DNA from: CBDAQR01 sp965199055
Lineage (GTDB): Bacteria > Pseudomonadota > Gammaproteobacteria > Pseudomonadales > Halieaceae
DNA: 64,000 nucleotides
NCBI GenBank assembly: GCA_965199055.1
Contig: CBDAQR010000003.1
Coordinates: forward strand, 930,001 to 994,000
Direction: 5' to 3'
In this document: piece by piece, positions 9,920-20,182 of the stretch
How positions within the stretch are numbered: position 1 is the first letter of the stretch
Layout: each line of letters opens with the position of its first letter
Made by a program: the position numbers and the translations under genes
The notes under the pieces: generated by a model
Databases searched by the model: none
The model's input: the letters and a program-made list of their open reading frames with translations, nothing else
Told to the model about the DNA's origin: nothing

Positions 9920-9953
9920 ATGCCAAGCATATGCCATGTGAGAATAATGTCAA
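9917..9953 (-). promoter_or_regulatory. vapBC promoter with direct-repeat operator
   Basis: On the minus strand a consensus TTGACA (9948-9953) is followed after 16 bases by TATGCT (9926-9931). The sequence CATATGCCA occurs twice on the plus strand, at 9917-9925 and 9928-9936, 11 bases apart, overlapping the -10 element and the vapB start. The expected transcription start falls on or next to the ATG at 9919, with no Shine-Dalgarno sequence. Confidence 0.6.
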
Positions 9954-9991
9954 CGCAGCCTTTCTACATTTATGGTCGACTTATGTGCAGC

Positions 9992-10789
9992 TTAGCTGCG
10001 TTTACCCAACACCAGATCACCCACCATATTACTCATCACGCGTTGCGGCAGCAGGCGCTTGAGCACACCCATCACGCGAGCGCGATCCATGGGTACCCTG
10101 AAGGGTTTTTTCTCCATGCAGATCACTTCCGCGATCTTCTCCGAGACTATTTCAGGCGTGAGTTTGCTGGCGGCTGTATCTTTGGCCATCTGCTTGAGCA
10201 TGCGCTGACCGGGAGAGTCTGCAGCGATATTGGCGGCCAGCTCCAGGTGCGTCCCCGTAGGCGGCCTGTCCATGTTCATGGCGACCGGCTGCATGACCAC
10301 CACGTCTATAGCGGTATCGCGCAGCTCCAGTGACAGCGCCTCGCTGAATGCTTCTAACGCACTTTTGGAAGAGCTGTAGGCACTCATGGTGGGCACCGCG
10401 AGCAGCCCGCCCATTGAACTCATATTGATGATGGTACCCGCGCCCTGCTTACGTAACTGCGGCAATACCGCCTTGCATACCCGCATAGTACCGAAGACAC
10501 CGCGCATAAAGACCTGCTCGATCTCCTCCATGCTGATTTCTTCCACCGTGCCAATGATCATCCGATTCACGCAGTTGATCACCACATCGATTCGCCCTTC
10601 ACGATCGACCACCTGCTGGATACAGGCTGCCACGGAGGCATCATCCGTAATCTCCATCGCCAACAATGGAAACGGGCCGTCGTCCTGTTGTGTACGGCTG
10701 GTGCCGTACACCGTCATACCCCGCTCCTGCAGCGTCTTGCCCAGCACGGGGCCCAAACCACCGGAGGCTCCGGTAATCAACACAATCAT
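9992..10789 (-). CDS. SDR family oxidoreductase
   Basis: 265-residue classical short-chain dehydrogenase. NAD(P) loop TGASGGLGPVLG at residues 6-17, NNAG replaced by NCVN near 90, catalytic Ser in NMSSMGGL and Tyr/Lys in YSSSK. It follows the FAD hydroxylase gene by four bases on the same strand, so it probably oxidises or reduces an alcohol or ketone in the same TetR-controlled catabolic route. The C-terminal part is longer than minimal SDRs and ends in a basic stretch. Substrate unknown. Confidence 0.9.
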   Translation of the reverse strand: MIVLITGASGGLGPVLGKTLQERGMTVYGTSRTQQDDGPFPLLAMEITDDASVAACIQQVVDREGRIDVVINCVNRMIIGTVEEISMEEIEQVFMRGVFGTMRVCKAVLPQLRKQGAGTIINMSSMGGLLAVPTMSAYSSSKSALEAFSEALSLELRDTAIDVVVMQPVAMNMDRPPTGTHLELAANIAADSPGQRMLKQMAKDTAASKLTPEIVSEKIAEVICMEKKPFRVPMDRARVMGVLKRLLPQRVMSNMVGDLVLGKRS

Positions 10790-10793
10790 CGAA

Positions 10794-12335
10794 TCACACT
10801 CCTATCATGGCCGCGGCTGCATCAAGCTGATCACCAGCGGTACTCGCATCAAACGCCGCCATCACAAAACGATCGGACCTTACCAACAGCATGCTGGGCA
10901 GGCCCTCGAACAAACCGTCAAAATACCCGGAAGGATCCTGGATGCCCTGCTCACCAATCTGGTGAACGCTAGCGCCTGACGCCAACCAGGGCGCCAGCTG
11001 CGCGGCATCAATCTGCTCGGCAGGGTCGCACTGGTAACCCAGAATCGAAAAACCACCACCGAGAAAGCTATCCAACAATCCCGATTCCTGATCGCACTGC
11101 ACTACGGGCTGCTGCATCCAGCGGCCCACTCGCGGATCACTTCCCAGACCAACGGCCGCACCCTCGGTAAAATACCTGTCCAACAGCGCCTTAAAGACAC
11201 CATCTTCAAATTCATCCATGGCGCCCGGGGTGCCGTGCAGCAAACGAAATCCGGCGTCACGCTCGGCCGCCTTCTCAGGATCAATCGGTTGAATGTCGTT
11301 GCCGAGTTGCACCGCCATTTGGATCAACTGCCAGGCGTGCTCCCAGCGCTCGGCGGTATAGCTCTCCAGCAGTGCCAAAGGCGCGCCTGCCACCACTGCT
11401 GCCAATTTCCAACCGAGATTCGCCACATCGCGCAGGCCGCTATTAAAACCCTGCCCGGCAAAAGGCGGCGTCATATGCGCTGCATCGCCGGCGAGGAAGA
11501 CTCTGCCCTCCTGAAACCGATCGGCGATGATGGAATGAAAATCGTAGACCCGGCGCCGAAATACATCGACCTGACTCACATCGACATGGGGCGCAATCAG
11601 CTGATGAATGGTTTCATCCTCTAAAAAGGCTTCACGATCCTCGCCGGGCAACAGCATCCATTCCCAGCGACGCGTACCGTGGGGGGTCTGTAAAAACATG
11701 CCCGGACGCGCAGGATCACAGAAGAAGCGGAAACAGGGCTCGTCTTGTAGCGTCTTGTCCAGCGTATCGATGACCAACCAGGGCAAGGGATTGCTGTCGC
11801 CCTGCATCCTGATACCCAGCGCATTGCGCACGGGTGAGCGTCCGCCGTCACAGCCGACCATGAAGCTAGCGCGCACCGTACTCTCACCGGCAGCGCTTAG
11901 CACCGAAATGCTTACGCCAGCATCGTCCTGAATAAACGATTGCATCTCATGCTCAAAAAACAGGTCTACGCAGGCATAGCGCTGCAACTCCCGCGCAAGC
12001 ACGCGCACGAGTCCCGGCTGGCTGAAACTCGACAGGTACGGATAACCGATCGGACCGTTTGAGGTGTCCGACAACTCAAACAGGAGTTCGCCATCGCCAT
12101 TCTGATAGCGGCCGCCGACACCAAACAAAATATCGTCGGCCAATTCGTCTAAAAGGCCCAGGTTCTGGAACGTGCGCAGGGATTCTGGATCGATACCCAC
12201 GGCGCGCGGCTCATCGGACAGCTCCGCTTCGCGCTCGATCACGGTGCAGGCCACACCCTGACGACCCAGACAGTGCGCCAGCGCAAGACCCACAGGTCCT
12301 GCCCCTACAATCAATACGCTGGTCTCGCTGTTCAT
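10794..12335 (-). CDS. FAD-dependent aromatic hydroxylase (MhpA/PheA-like)
   Basis: 513-residue group A flavoprotein monooxygenase. The N-terminal VLIVGAGPVGLALA binds the ADP of FAD, a DG motif is in GCDGGRSPVRNAL, and the GD motif in FLAGDAAHMTPPFAGQG contacts the ribityl chain. The C-terminal region (about 400-510) resembles the thioredoxin-like tail of MhpA-type phenol hydroxylases. Such enzymes hydroxylate phenolic rings to catechols using NAD(P)H and O2. This fits the extradiol dioxygenase and FAH hydrolase encoded on the other side of the operator. The start overlaps the tetR stop by four bases (ATGA). Confidence 0.92.
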   Translation of the reverse strand: MNSETSVLIVGAGPVGLALAHCLGRQGVACTVIEREAELSDEPRAVGIDPESLRTFQNLGLLDELADDILFGVGGRYQNGDGELLFELSDTSNGPIGYPYLSSFSQPGLVRVLARELQRYACVDLFFEHEMQSFIQDDAGVSISVLSAAGESTVRASFMVGCDGGRSPVRNALGIRMQGDSNPLPWLVIDTLDKTLQDEPCFRFFCDPARPGMFLQTPHGTRRWEWMLLPGEDREAFLEDETIHQLIAPHVDVSQVDVFRRRVYDFHSIIADRFQEGRVFLAGDAAHMTPPFAGQGFNSGLRDVANLGWKLAAVVAGAPLALLESYTAERWEHAWQLIQMAVQLGNDIQPIDPEKAAERDAGFRLLHGTPGAMDEFEDGVFKALLDRYFTEGAAVGLGSDPRVGRWMQQPVVQCDQESGLLDSFLGGGFSILGYQCDPAEQIDAAQLAPWLASGASVHQIGEQGIQDPSGYFDGLFEGLPSMLLVRSDRFVMAAFDASTAGDQLDAAAAMIGV

Positions 12336-12961
12336 GATTGAAAGGCCGTGACCATCATTTGCACCATCAGCTCGGCATGGCGCTCGATAAGGGCCTCATC
12401 GAGGGGCTCCGCTCCGAACAAGGTTCTGGCTTCCGGCGCGTGAGAAAAGATCGTGGCACTGGCGCCTACCAGCATGTAGAACCAATGTACAAAGTCATCC
12501 TCATCAAGGCCGAGCGCCTCGTGCACCGGGCCGCGCAATGCGCGCGTCATCTCTCCCACATAGTTCTCGACCATATAGTCCTTGCGCCAGCTGTCCTGTC
12601 TCGCCTCCTGCGTCATGAGGCGGCTGAACTCGGGATGGGCTGCACTAAAGCGCACATAGAAACGGATGACTGCGGACAGGCGCTCGGCCACGGGCAGGTC
12701 GCTCAGAATCTGGATGCGACTGGCCACCTCCGACTGCAACAGGCCGAAAATTCTGTCCGCTGCCGCCTTCCACAAGCCCGGCTTGTCATCGAAGTGATAC
12801 GCCAGCAGACCGCGTTGCACCCCTGCCGCCGTTTCGAGATCGCGAATGGATACGCCGTCGTAACCCTGCTCTGAGAAGATTACGGATGCCGCGTCCAGCA
12901 ATTTTCCGCGAGTAATCTCCGTGCGCTCTTGTGTTTTGCGTTGTTTATTTTTCGTTGACAT
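12332..12961 (-). CDS. TetR family transcriptional regulator
   Basis: 209-residue TetR repressor. N-terminal HTH (TRGKLLDAASVIFSEQGYDGVSIRDLETAAGVQRGLLAYHF) and a TetR C-terminal ligand domain. The ATG at 12959-12961 is preferred over an upstream in-frame start at 13018, since the latter would include the operator itself. It heads the minus operon with the hydroxylase and SDR and should control it and the divergent FAH/dioxygenase pair through the inverted repeat at 12961-12987. Ligand probably an aromatic intermediate (inference). Confidence 0.9.
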   Translation of the reverse strand: MSTKNKQRKTQERTEITRGKLLDAASVIFSEQGYDGVSIRDLETAAGVQRGLLAYHFDDKPGLWKAAADRIFGLLQSEVASRIQILSDLPVAERLSAVIRFYVRFSAAHPEFSRLMTQEARQDSWRKDYMVENYVGEMTRALRGPVHEALGLDEDDFVHWFYMLVGASATIFSHAPEARTLFGAEPLDEALIERHAELMVQMMVTAFQS

Positions 12962-12987
12962 GCGAATTATTTTATATATTATTCGCA
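12955..12987 (+). promoter_or_regulatory. Divergent promoter and TetR operator
   Basis: On the plus strand TTGACA (12955-12960), a 16-base spacer and TATTAT (12977-12982) make a good sigma70 promoter for the FAH gene. The inverted repeat TGCGAAT (12961-12967) / ATTCGCA (12981-12987), arms 13 bases apart with AT-rich centre, spans the spacer and -10 box. On the minus strand TTGCAA-N16-TAAAAT places the tetR transcription start near its ATG. The layout is that of a repressor operator shared by both directions. Confidence 0.72.
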
Positions 12988-13078
12988 CTATTGCAAATTT
13001 ATTTTCACCGGGTGCCAAAGCTCACACAGACAAAAGCACACCCATATAAATGCACCCATAGATAATTGAGGCGAAACC

Positions 13079-13939
13079 ATGCAGTTCATTAGCTTTATTC
13101 GCGACGGGCAGGCGTCCTTTGGCATTCTGGAAGGCGATGCCATTACCGATCTCGGCGGCCAGTTTGGCGATCTGAAATCACTACTCGAGCAGAGCCTGGA
13201 TTCGCTCGACACCATTGAACACACCACAGATTGCACACTGTCTGAGGTGGAACTGCTGCCCGTGATCCCCAACCCCGGCGCGGTGTGGTGTGCCGGCATG
13301 AACACCCACAGCCACTTCGCAGAAGCCAAAGAGGCGATGGGGTTGGAGGAGCTTCACGGCACACCCATGTTTTTCCTGCGCGCGCCCGGCTCCCTGGTAG
13401 CCTCTGGCCAGCCCATGGAGAAACCCATGAAGGAACCTGCCTTCGATTACGAGGGCGAGATCGCCATCATCATCGGCAAGCCCTGCCGCATGGTGAGCGA
13501 GGACGACGCGCTGAACTACGTCGCCGGTTATAGCTGCTTCAACGATGGGTCCGCCCGCATGTACCAGATCAGCAGCAAGCAAATGACCACCGGCAAGAAT
13601 GCGTGGCGCAGTGGTGGCTTCGGTCCTGTTATGACCACGGCCGACAGCGTCGACCTCGATAGCATGGAACTGGTAAGCCGGGTCAACGGGGAGCAGCGCC
13701 AGGTGATGAAGCTCGACGATCTAATCTTTTCGTTCGCCACGCTGATCTCGCATATCTCGGAAGTCTATGAACTACAGCCGGGCGATGTAATTGTCACCGG
13801 CTCTGCGGCGGGTGTCGGCGCGTTTATGGAACCGCGCACCTTCCTCAATCCGGGCGATGTGGTAGAGGTTGAAGCCACGGGTCTGGGCACACTCGTCAAT
13901 CCCATCGTAGAACAGGCCGTAAAAGAGCAAGCGGCCTGA
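13079..13939 (+). CDS. Fumarylacetoacetate hydrolase family protein
   Basis: 286-residue FAH-superfamily enzyme (hydrolase, hydratase or decarboxylase of 2-keto acids). Metal-binding acidic residues are seen in FDYEGEIAIIIGK, and the substrate loop GDVIVTGSAAGVG matches the family GDvi.TGTP.GvG signature with SAAG in place of TPAG. In the neighbouring context (aromatic hydroxylase, extradiol dioxygenase) it is most likely to process a ring-cleavage product. First gene of the plus-strand operon under the TetR-type operator. Confidence 0.92.
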   Translation: MQFISFIRDGQASFGILEGDAITDLGGQFGDLKSLLEQSLDSLDTIEHTTDCTLSEVELLPVIPNPGAVWCAGMNTHSHFAEAKEAMGLEELHGTPMFFLRAPGSLVASGQPMEKPMKEPAFDYEGEIAIIIGKPCRMVSEDDALNYVAGYSCFNDGSARMYQISSKQMTTGKNAWRSGGFGPVMTTADSVDLDSMELVSRVNGEQRQVMKLDDLIFSFATLISHISEVYELQPGDVIVTGSAAGVGAFMEPRTFLNPGDVVEVEATGLGTLVNPIVEQAVKEQAA

Positions 13940-13960
13940 GACGGCTACCGGAGGAAGCCA

Positions 13961-15094
13961 GTGAACCAGACTATCCAATACAGTGGCGATGAAAATCGCG
14001 ACCCGGAGACCATCGCTAACGCGGGCAGCAAGCCGATAGAGCGCCCGACTCCCATCATCTGCGTGGATGACATCGCTTATGTGATGTTCGAAAAACCGGA
14101 CCTCGACAAGCAGGCCGCGTTCCTCGAAGATTTTGGTATGCAACGCATCTCCGCGGAAGGAGATTGCGCCTATTTTCGCGGCAACGGACCCTCCCCCTGG
14201 TTCTACTCGGCAAGGAAAGGCAGCACCTCTCGCTTTCTGGGCGCCGGCTATATCGCCAAACAGGCTGAAGACCTGGAAACACTCAGCGCTGCGACGGGCA
14301 TTCCGGTCGAACCCATTGCTGAGCCCGGCGGCGGCAATAGAGTGAGGCTGAAGGACCCCGATGGCTTCATTGTCGACGTGGTACACGGGCGCGAGGTCGC
14401 CACACGCATTCCCTATCGGGATGAAACCTTTTTGTTCAATACGCCAGGCACCAAACCGCGCGTCAACGAGCGCGTCTCCTCCATAGCCGCGCCCTGCCCG
14501 CTCGAGCGGCTTGGGCACTATGTACTTGCGGTGACCGATTTTCACACCAGCCACCAGTGGTATATGCGCCATCTCGGTGTCATCCCCACCGACATACAAA
14601 CCGTGAAAGACGGCTCACCCGTGCTGGCATTTAACCGCTGCGATCGCGGCGCGGTACCTGCGGATCATCACACGGTGGTCATCGTGCAGAACTTTGCACC
14701 GGGCTGCATGCACACCGCTTACGAGACCTTCGACTTGGACACGATTGGCCAAGGCAACCAGTATCTGCGCAGCAAAAACCGCAAACACTTCTGGGGAATC
14801 GGCCGCCATATTCTCGGCAGCCAGATATTCGATTACTGGAAAGATCTCTTCGGCGATGAATTGGAACACTATGCCGATGGCGACGTGTTCGACGCCAGCT
14901 ACCCTACCCAGTACCACCCGTTCGATCAGGGCAGTCTATGGAGCTGGGGCGACGATATTCCGCTGACGCCAAAACCCGGGCTAGGCACCTTGCTAAAAGT
15001 GATGTTTGGGAAATCTGAAAACGGCCCCTTCCCCAAAAAGGTACTGATGCAAATGGGAAAGGCACTGGGACAAAAACCCCGGCCCTGGTATTAG
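13961..15094 (+). CDS. Type I extradiol dioxygenase (VOC family, BphC-like)
   Basis: 377-residue two-module VOC protein. The second module has the Fe(II) triad expected for catechol meta-cleavage: His186 (RLGHYVLAV), His251 (CMHTAYETF) and Glu302 (LEHYADG). The C-terminal tail beyond 310 is longer than in BphC. GTG start with GGAGGA about 8 bases upstream; the gene follows FAH by 21 bases. Together with the hydroxylase across the operator it forms hydroxylation-cleavage-hydrolysis steps for an aromatic (possibly steroid-derived) ring. The exact substrate is not evident. Confidence 0.9.
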   Translation: MNQTIQYSGDENRDPETIANAGSKPIERPTPIICVDDIAYVMFEKPDLDKQAAFLEDFGMQRISAEGDCAYFRGNGPSPWFYSARKGSTSRFLGAGYIAKQAEDLETLSAATGIPVEPIAEPGGGNRVRLKDPDGFIVDVVHGREVATRIPYRDETFLFNTPGTKPRVNERVSSIAAPCPLERLGHYVLAVTDFHTSHQWYMRHLGVIPTDIQTVKDGSPVLAFNRCDRGAVPADHHTVVIVQNFAPGCMHTAYETFDLDTIGQGNQYLRSKNRKHFWGIGRHILGSQIFDYWKDLFGDELEHYADGDVFDASYPTQYHPFDQGSLWSWGDDIPLTPKPGLGTLLKVMFGKSENGPFPKKVLMQMGKALGQKPRPWY

Positions 15095-15110
15095 CGGGAT
15101 ACAGAGCTAA

Positions 15111-18100
15111 TCAGTCTGGACTGGCCGGCTGAATGCCGAGCTTGGCTTTCACCCGCTCGCGGGTGCTTTGAATAAGCACGTAAAAGGCTGGGATAAAGAA
15201 CGTACCGACAACCAACGCGGCCACCATGCCGCCGAACACCGTAATACCCAGCGATTTCTGGCCAAAAGCGCCCGCCCCCGTCGCCAACACCAGCGGCATG
15301 ATCCCCAGAATGAAGGACACCGCTGTCATGCATACGGCGCGGAAGCGCAAGCGCGCGGCGCTGTTGGCCGCATCAACAATCTCTTCACCGCCCCGCTCGC
15401 GCTTCTGTTTGGCGAACTCAACAATAAGAATGGCGTTCTTGGCCGCCATGCCAATCAACAGGACCAGACCAATCTGCGCATAAAGGTTCAGCGCCACACC
15501 GGTCGTCAACAAGGCGGCAATGGCACCTGCCAGTGCCATCGGTACCACCAGGATAATGGCGACGGGTATGGACCAACTCTCATACTGCGCCACCAGAAAG
15601 AGGTAAATGAATATCAGTGCCAGGGCGAACGCGATCGGCGCCTGACCGCCAGCCTCTCTCTCCTGATAGGCCATGCCCGTCCATTCGAACTGGTAGCCGG
15701 CGGGTAGCGTATCGCGTGCGAGCGCCTCGAATGCAGCCATGCCCTCACCCGAGCTGACCCCACTAGCAGTGGCGCCGCGTATCGTGGCCGACCGGTACAG
15801 GTTGTAACGTTCGGAGACATCCGGACCCAGTATCGGCCTAGTCGTCACCAGCGTGGCCAGCGGCACCATCTCGTCGTGCTTACTGCGTACATAAAATTGG
15901 TCCAGGTCATCCAGGTCGGAACGAAAGATGGATTCCGCCTGCATGATCACCCGATAGGTCTGACCAAACTTGTTGAAGTCATTGATGTAGTAAGACCCCA
16001 TCTGTGCCTGCAGCGTGTTGAATATCTCGCTGAGCGGCACGCCAAGGTTCTTCGCTTTTACCCGATCAATTTCGATGAAATACTGCGGCACATTGGCGCG
16101 GTAGGTGCTGAATACGCTGTCGAGCTTGCGATCCTGGTTGGCCGCCACCACCAGGATATTAACCATTTCATTGGGCTCAGCCGGCGCTCGACCCAGCGTA
16201 TCCTGCAACACAAACTCCAGGCCTCCCACTGCGCCCATGCCGGGAACCGACGGTGGCGTAATTGCGAAGACCTGTGCTTCCGGCACTGTCTGAAAGGCCA
16301 GCCTGTTGATTTTCTGGGCGACGTTGAACACCAGATCTTCGCGCTTCTCTCGCTCGTCCCAGTGGTTGAGCACGATAAACAGCGTACCGCTATTACTCTG
16401 GGCGGCACCGCTCAATATCGAATAGCCGATAATCGAAGTGACTGATTCGATCCGCGAATCGGCTTCAACCAACTCCGACAGCTTTTTCATCGCGGAGGTG
16501 GTTCGGTTGAGTGAAGCTGCATCGGGCAACTGCAGATTAACGAACATAATACCCTTGTCTTCATTGGGTACGAAACCCGTTGGGGTTACTGCAACGCCAA
16601 TACCGAGCGCACCGATCACAGACCCAAACACGATCACTACCAGCAGTAACTTGCGCAAAATGCGCTTAACACCGCGGTCATAACTGGCAGTGATGCCGTC
16701 GAACCAGCGGGTAAAAGTGGCATACCAGCGCGCCCGCTTTTGCTCGCCCGACTTTAACAAAAGGCGACACAGGGCCGGGCTCAGCGTCAGCGCATTCAGA
16801 GAGGAAAACAGCACTGCTACACAAATCGTCACGGCAAACTGACGGTACATCACGCCGGTAATTCCCGGCAGCAGCGCCACGGGCACAAACACGGCGAGGA
16901 GTACCAGTGTTGTCGAAATAATCGCACCACTGACTTCACTCATCGTCAGACGCGCCGCCTCGCGCGGCGTCATATTGGGATCTTCTTGCAAGTGGCGATC
17001 ACAGTTCTCCACCACCAGAATGGCATCATCGACCACGATGCCAATTGCCAGAATCAGACCGAAGAGTGTCACCGTGTTGATGGTCATACCCAGCAACAGC
17101 ATGACGGCAAATGTCGCAACCAGCGAAACTGGAATCGCGATAGCGGGCACCAGGGTGGCGCGCACGCTGCCGAGAAACACATAGGTGATCAGGATGACCA
17201 ATACCACTGCCTGCATGAGCGAGATGACAACCTGGTTGATCGCTGTCTTCATGTAGCGCGTGGTGTCGTAACCGATCTGGTATTCCAGGTCGTCGGGGAA
17301 AAACTGCGAAAGTTCCTCCACCCGCTTGTCAATGGCATCGCCGGCCGCCAGCGCATTCGCACCGGGCTGGGTATAGATACCCATTATCACCGCTGGCTGG
17401 CTGTCCAAAGCACCGTCAATCGAGTAATCCGACTGGCCCAGTTCGATGCGCGAGATATCGCGCAGGTACAGTGCCGAGCCATCGGGATTGGCCCGCAACA
17501 CGATCTCGCCGAATTCATCCGGCTCCTGCAATCGACCCTTGGTCTGCAGCGTGTACTCGGTCTGCAAATTACCGTCGAAAGGCGGCGCACCCACTTTGCC
17601 GGCGGCAACCTGCACGTTTTGTTCTTGCAGCGCACTGATAACATCGGTGGTGGTAATCGACAGCCGCGCCATTCGATTGGGGTCGAGCCACAGGCGCATG
17701 GAGTAATCTGCCTGGCCGAAGAGTTCTGCGCCGGAAATACCCTCGACCCGCGCCAACGCGTTCTGCACATTTATCGAAACGTAGTTCGACAGGAATACGT
17801 AGTCGTAGCTACCACCGGGAGAGGTAAAGCTAATGATCTTGAGAATGTCAGGTGATTTCTGATCGACCTCCAAACCCTGCACCCGCACATCGGTCGGCAG
17901 CTTGGGTTCTGCCAGCTTGACCCGGTTCTGCACCCGCACCAATGCCATGTCTGGATCGGCACCCACTTTAAAGGTGACGTTGAGATTATAAGAACCGTCA
18001 TTGGCGCTCTTGGAGGACATGTAGATCATGTCCTCGACACCGTTCACTTCATCTTCTATCGGAGCTGCTATCGTCTCCTCGACAACCTCAGCGGAAGCGC

Positions 18101-18254
18101 CGGGGTATACCGCAGACACCGTAATCGTAGGCGGTGAGATATCCGGGTATTCAGCGACCGGTAACTGGTATATGGAAATAGCGCCCGACAGCGTTAGCGC
18201 AATGGCGATAACCAGCGCAAACTTTGGCCGATCTATAAAGAAGGCGCTAAACAC
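15111..18254 (-). CDS. RND efflux pump inner-membrane transporter (AcrB/MexB type)
   Basis: 1047-residue RND transporter of HAE1 type. TM4 carries the Asp pair of the proton relay in [17 protein letters not shown]10 the Lys in [16 protein letters not shown]. Large periplasmic loops follow TM1 and TM7. It would extrude lipophilic drugs, bile acid-like or aromatic compounds from periplasm/inner leaflet. The adaptor gene lies 3 bases upstream. No outer membrane TolC-type gene is in this operon, so the pump must borrow one. The 3' end faces the dioxygenase gene. Confidence 0.96.
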   Translation of the reverse strand: MFSAFFIDRPKFALVIAIALTLSGAISIYQLPVAEYPDISPPTITVSAVYPGASAEVVEETIAAPIEDEVNGVEDMIYMSSKSANDGSYNLNVTFKVGADPDMALVRVQNRVKLAEPKLPTDVRVQGLEVDQKSPDILKIISFTSPGGSYDYVFLSNYVSINVQNALARVEGISGAELFGQADYSMRLWLDPNRMARLSITTTDVISALQEQNVQVAAGKVGAPPFDGNLQTEYTLQTKGRLQEPDEFGEIVLRANPDGSALYLRDISRIELGQSDYSIDGALDSQPAVIMGIYTQPGANALAAGDAIDKRVEELSQFFPDDLEYQIGYDTTRYMKTAINQVVISLMQAVVLVILITYVFLGSVRATLVPAIAIPVSLVATFAVMLLLGMTINTVTLFGLILAIGIVVDDAILVVENCDRHLQEDPNMTPREAARLTMSEVSGAIISTTLVLLAVFVPVALLPGITGVMYRQFAVTICVAVLFSSLNALTLSPALCRLLLKSGEQKRARWYATFTRWFDGITASYDRGVKRILRKLLLVVIVFGSVIGALGIGVAVTPTGFVPNEDKGIMFVNLQLPDAASLNRTTSAMKKLSELVEADSRIESVTSIIGYSILSGAAQSNSGTLFIVLNHWDEREKREDLVFNVAQKINRLAFQTVPEAQVFAITPPSVPGMGAVGGLEFVLQDTLGRAPAEPNEMVNILVVAANQDRKLDSVFSTYRANVPQYFIEIDRVKAKNLGVPLSEIFNTLQAQMGSYYINDFNKFGQTYRVIMQAESIFRSDLDDLDQFYVRSKHDEMVPLATLVTTRPILGPDVSERYNLYRSATIRGATASGVSSGEGMAAFEALARDTLPAGYQFEWTGMAYQEREAGGQAPIAFALALIFIYLFLVAQYESWSIPVAIILVVPMALAGAIAALLTTGVALNLYAQIGLVLLIGMAAKNAILIVEFAKQKRERGGEEIVDAANSAARLRFRAVCMTAVSFILGIMPLVLATGAGAFGQKSLGITVFGGMVAALVVGTFFIPAFYVLIQSTRERVKAKLGIQPASPD

Positions 18255-18257
18255 TGA

Positions 18258-19433
18258 TTAGGCGCCCTCGCCTTCCACCGCCTCCATAAGCGGCGCACTG
18301 GGAGACAGGTCCTCCTCATCCTGGGCGCTGACCTGCCGCGTGGTTACAGGCTGCCCCGGGCGCACCTGCTGCAAACCGCGCACAATCACGATATCGCCTT
18401 CTTCGAGGCCGTGGCGCACAACCACTCGCTCATCGAGTCGTTCATCGAGCACCACGTTACGCCGATCAACCAAACCACTGGTGACCAGCAACACAAAATT
18501 CCCCTGCTGATCAGCTTGCACAGCCGCTTGCGGCACGAACAAAGCCTCCAGCAGGTTTTCGCTTTCGAGAACCACTCGAACGTACTGTCCCGGAAACAGA
18601 TGACCCTCAGGATTTGGAATTAGCGCGCGTGCTTCCAGTGTGCCCGTGGCTTCCGAAATGCGATTGGCGATGTAATCGATGCGGCCCGGGTAGGGATAAA
18701 ACTGACGGTTAGCCAACTCCAATAGCACGCGCAGATCACCGAGGTCGGAGTCCGCCAGCGCCTGGGTACCCGGCGAGCCCATACGCTGCAGTACGGTGTT
18801 CACGTAGACGGACTCAGACAGGTTAAACAGTGCCTGAATCGGGTCGACACTCACCAGAGTAGTGAGAGTACCGGTATTGGGGCCCACTAAATCGCCGGTA
18901 CTAAATTTATTGCGACCGATGCGACCGGTGATCGGCGCTCTGATCTGTGTATAGCCAAGATTCACTTCGGCGGTTTGCAACTGGGCCTGGGCAGATTGCA
19001 CGCTGGCATCAGCTTCCAGTTTGCTAGCTTCCAGCTGATCCATCTCCGACGCCGAAATATTGCCGTCGGGCAGCAGCTCCTCACCCCTCTTAAAGTTGCG
19101 GACCGCTACCGCCTGGTTAGCCCTGGCCTTGGCCAAATCGGCTTTGGCGCGAGACATCTGCGCTTCAAATTCGGCGGGGTCTATCTCGTAAAGCAAATCG
19201 CCGGCTTTAACCAGATCGCCTTCCTTGTAATTGTGCGACAGCAGGTAGCCCGACACCCTGGCCTGGATCGATACATCATCCCGCGCATGCAGCCTGCCCA
19301 CGAAGGACGCTTTGGGCTGGTAGGGATCTTTCACCACCTTGTCGACCACCACTTCCACCAGGGGCGGTGGCGGCGGTTCCTCAGCGCAAGCGGTGAGCAA
19401 TCCGAACAACACAATCGATAAGATTAGACGCAT
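18258..19433 (-). CDS. RND efflux periplasmic adaptor lipoprotein (AcrA/MexA type)
   Basis: 391-residue membrane fusion protein. Signal peptide with lipobox LLTAC directs lipid anchoring at the Cys near 15. The barrel-sandwich half lipoyl motif is in VSIQARVSGYLLSHNYKEGDLVKAGDLLYEIDP, followed by an alpha hairpin and a second lipoyl half TQIRAPITGRIG. The ATG at 19433 is preferred because AGAGGG lies before it; an upstream in-frame start (19487) would spoil the signal peptide. First gene of the two-gene pump operon. Confidence 0.94.
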   Translation of the reverse strand: MRLILSIVLFGLLTACAEEPPPPPLVEVVVDKVVKDPYQPKASFVGRLHARDDVSIQARVSGYLLSHNYKEGDLVKAGDLLYEIDPAEFEAQMSRAKADLAKARANQAVAVRNFKRGEELLPDGNISASEMDQLEASKLEADASVQSAQAQLQTAEVNLGYTQIRAPITGRIGRNKFSTGDLVGPNTGTLTTLVSVDPIQALFNLSESVYVNTVLQRMGSPGTQALADSDLGDLRVLLELANRQFYPYPGRIDYIANRISEATGTLEARALIPNPEGHLFPGQYVRVVLESENLLEALFVPQAAVQADQQGNFVLLVTSGLVDRRNVVLDERLDERVVVRHGLEEGDIVIVRGLQQVRPGQPVTTRQVSAQDEEDLSPSAPLMEAVEGEGA

Positions 19434-19529
19434 GGGGCCCTCTATAACTACTCTCTGGCTATGACTGCTCTGTGGCTCTAATGTCACTCAGGCAATGTAG
19501 CAGAGCCCGTGTAACGGGCAAAGTAATGC

Positions 19530-19578
19530 TTTTTTGCCGAGGCAAAAAAAAGCCGCTCCGTTGAGCGGCTTTTTACTT
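19530..19578 (-). terminator. Rho-independent terminator downstream of cytochrome c5
   Basis: On the minus strand the 8-bp stem AGCCGCTC/GAGCGGCT with 4-base loop (19551-19570) is followed by eight T (19543-19550). A second perfect hairpin, TTTTTTGCC/GGCAAAAAA (19530-19549), follows directly. It ends the cytochrome gene, whose stop is at 19593, and sits before the adaptor gene promoter. Confidence 0.85.
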
Positions 19579-19592
19579 AAACAGAATTCGGA

Positions 19593-20018
19593 CTACTGGA
19601 CGGAAGCCAGTATAAAGTCGACCGCTGCTTTAACCTCGTCGTCCGAGCAGTTCATGCAACCGCCCTTGGCGATCATACCTGTACCCGGCACACCATTGAT
19701 GCCGTGGTCATAAAGCACATCGGTACCTTTCGCGATGCGATCAGCCCAACCTGCAGCATCACCTAGTAGCGGAGCACCGCCAGCGCCGGTAGTGTGGCAC
19801 GCCATACACGCAGCGTTGTAGACGTCTTCGCCAGAGCGGGGACCAGAGCTGGCCAAGGTGGCAGTGCCACAATTGGCGTCGCCCTGCAGGCACACCTGGC
19901 CGTGGGGCTTGATACGGTCTTCAATGGCAGCGCGCTGCGCCTCGGTCTGGGCCTGTGCAATCAGGCTGTAGACAGTGCCGAGGACAAAAATTGCTAGCAC
20001 TTTCAATGACTTGTTCAC
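19593..20018 (-). CDS. Cytochrome c5-type monoheme protein
   Basis: 141-residue periplasmic cytochrome. Signal peptide 1-23 (ends AQA), heme site CMACHTTGAGGAP and the extra C-terminal pair CMNC characteristic of the cytochrome c5 family, which forms a disulfide. Likely a diffusible electron donor to a terminal oxidase or reductase. Monocistronic, with a strong terminator 22 bases after the stop. Confidence 0.92.
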   Translation of the reverse strand: MNKSLKVLAIFVLGTVYSLIAQAQTEAQRAAIEDRIKPHGQVCLQGDANCGTATLASSGPRSGEDVYNAACMACHTTGAGGAPLLGDAAGWADRIAKGTDVLYDHGINGVPGTGMIAKGGCMNCSDDEVKAAVDFILASVQ

Positions 20019-20182
20019 GGTTATGCCTCGTGGGAAGTGTTCTCAGGTGGCGCATTATAGCGGCTTACGGGCCTGTCGGAAACTCAAGGCGGCTGGCAAT
20101 TCGCGCAATCGCTGCCTAAGATCAATTGCTCACGGCGCGATGCCAGAAAAAGCGCCAGCAATCTCAAGACAAGGATCTCTCG

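Noticed and set aside
16986..17855. Long open frame antisense to the RND transporter
   Set aside because: It follows the codon bias shadow of the pump gene and has no domain or ribosome binding site.
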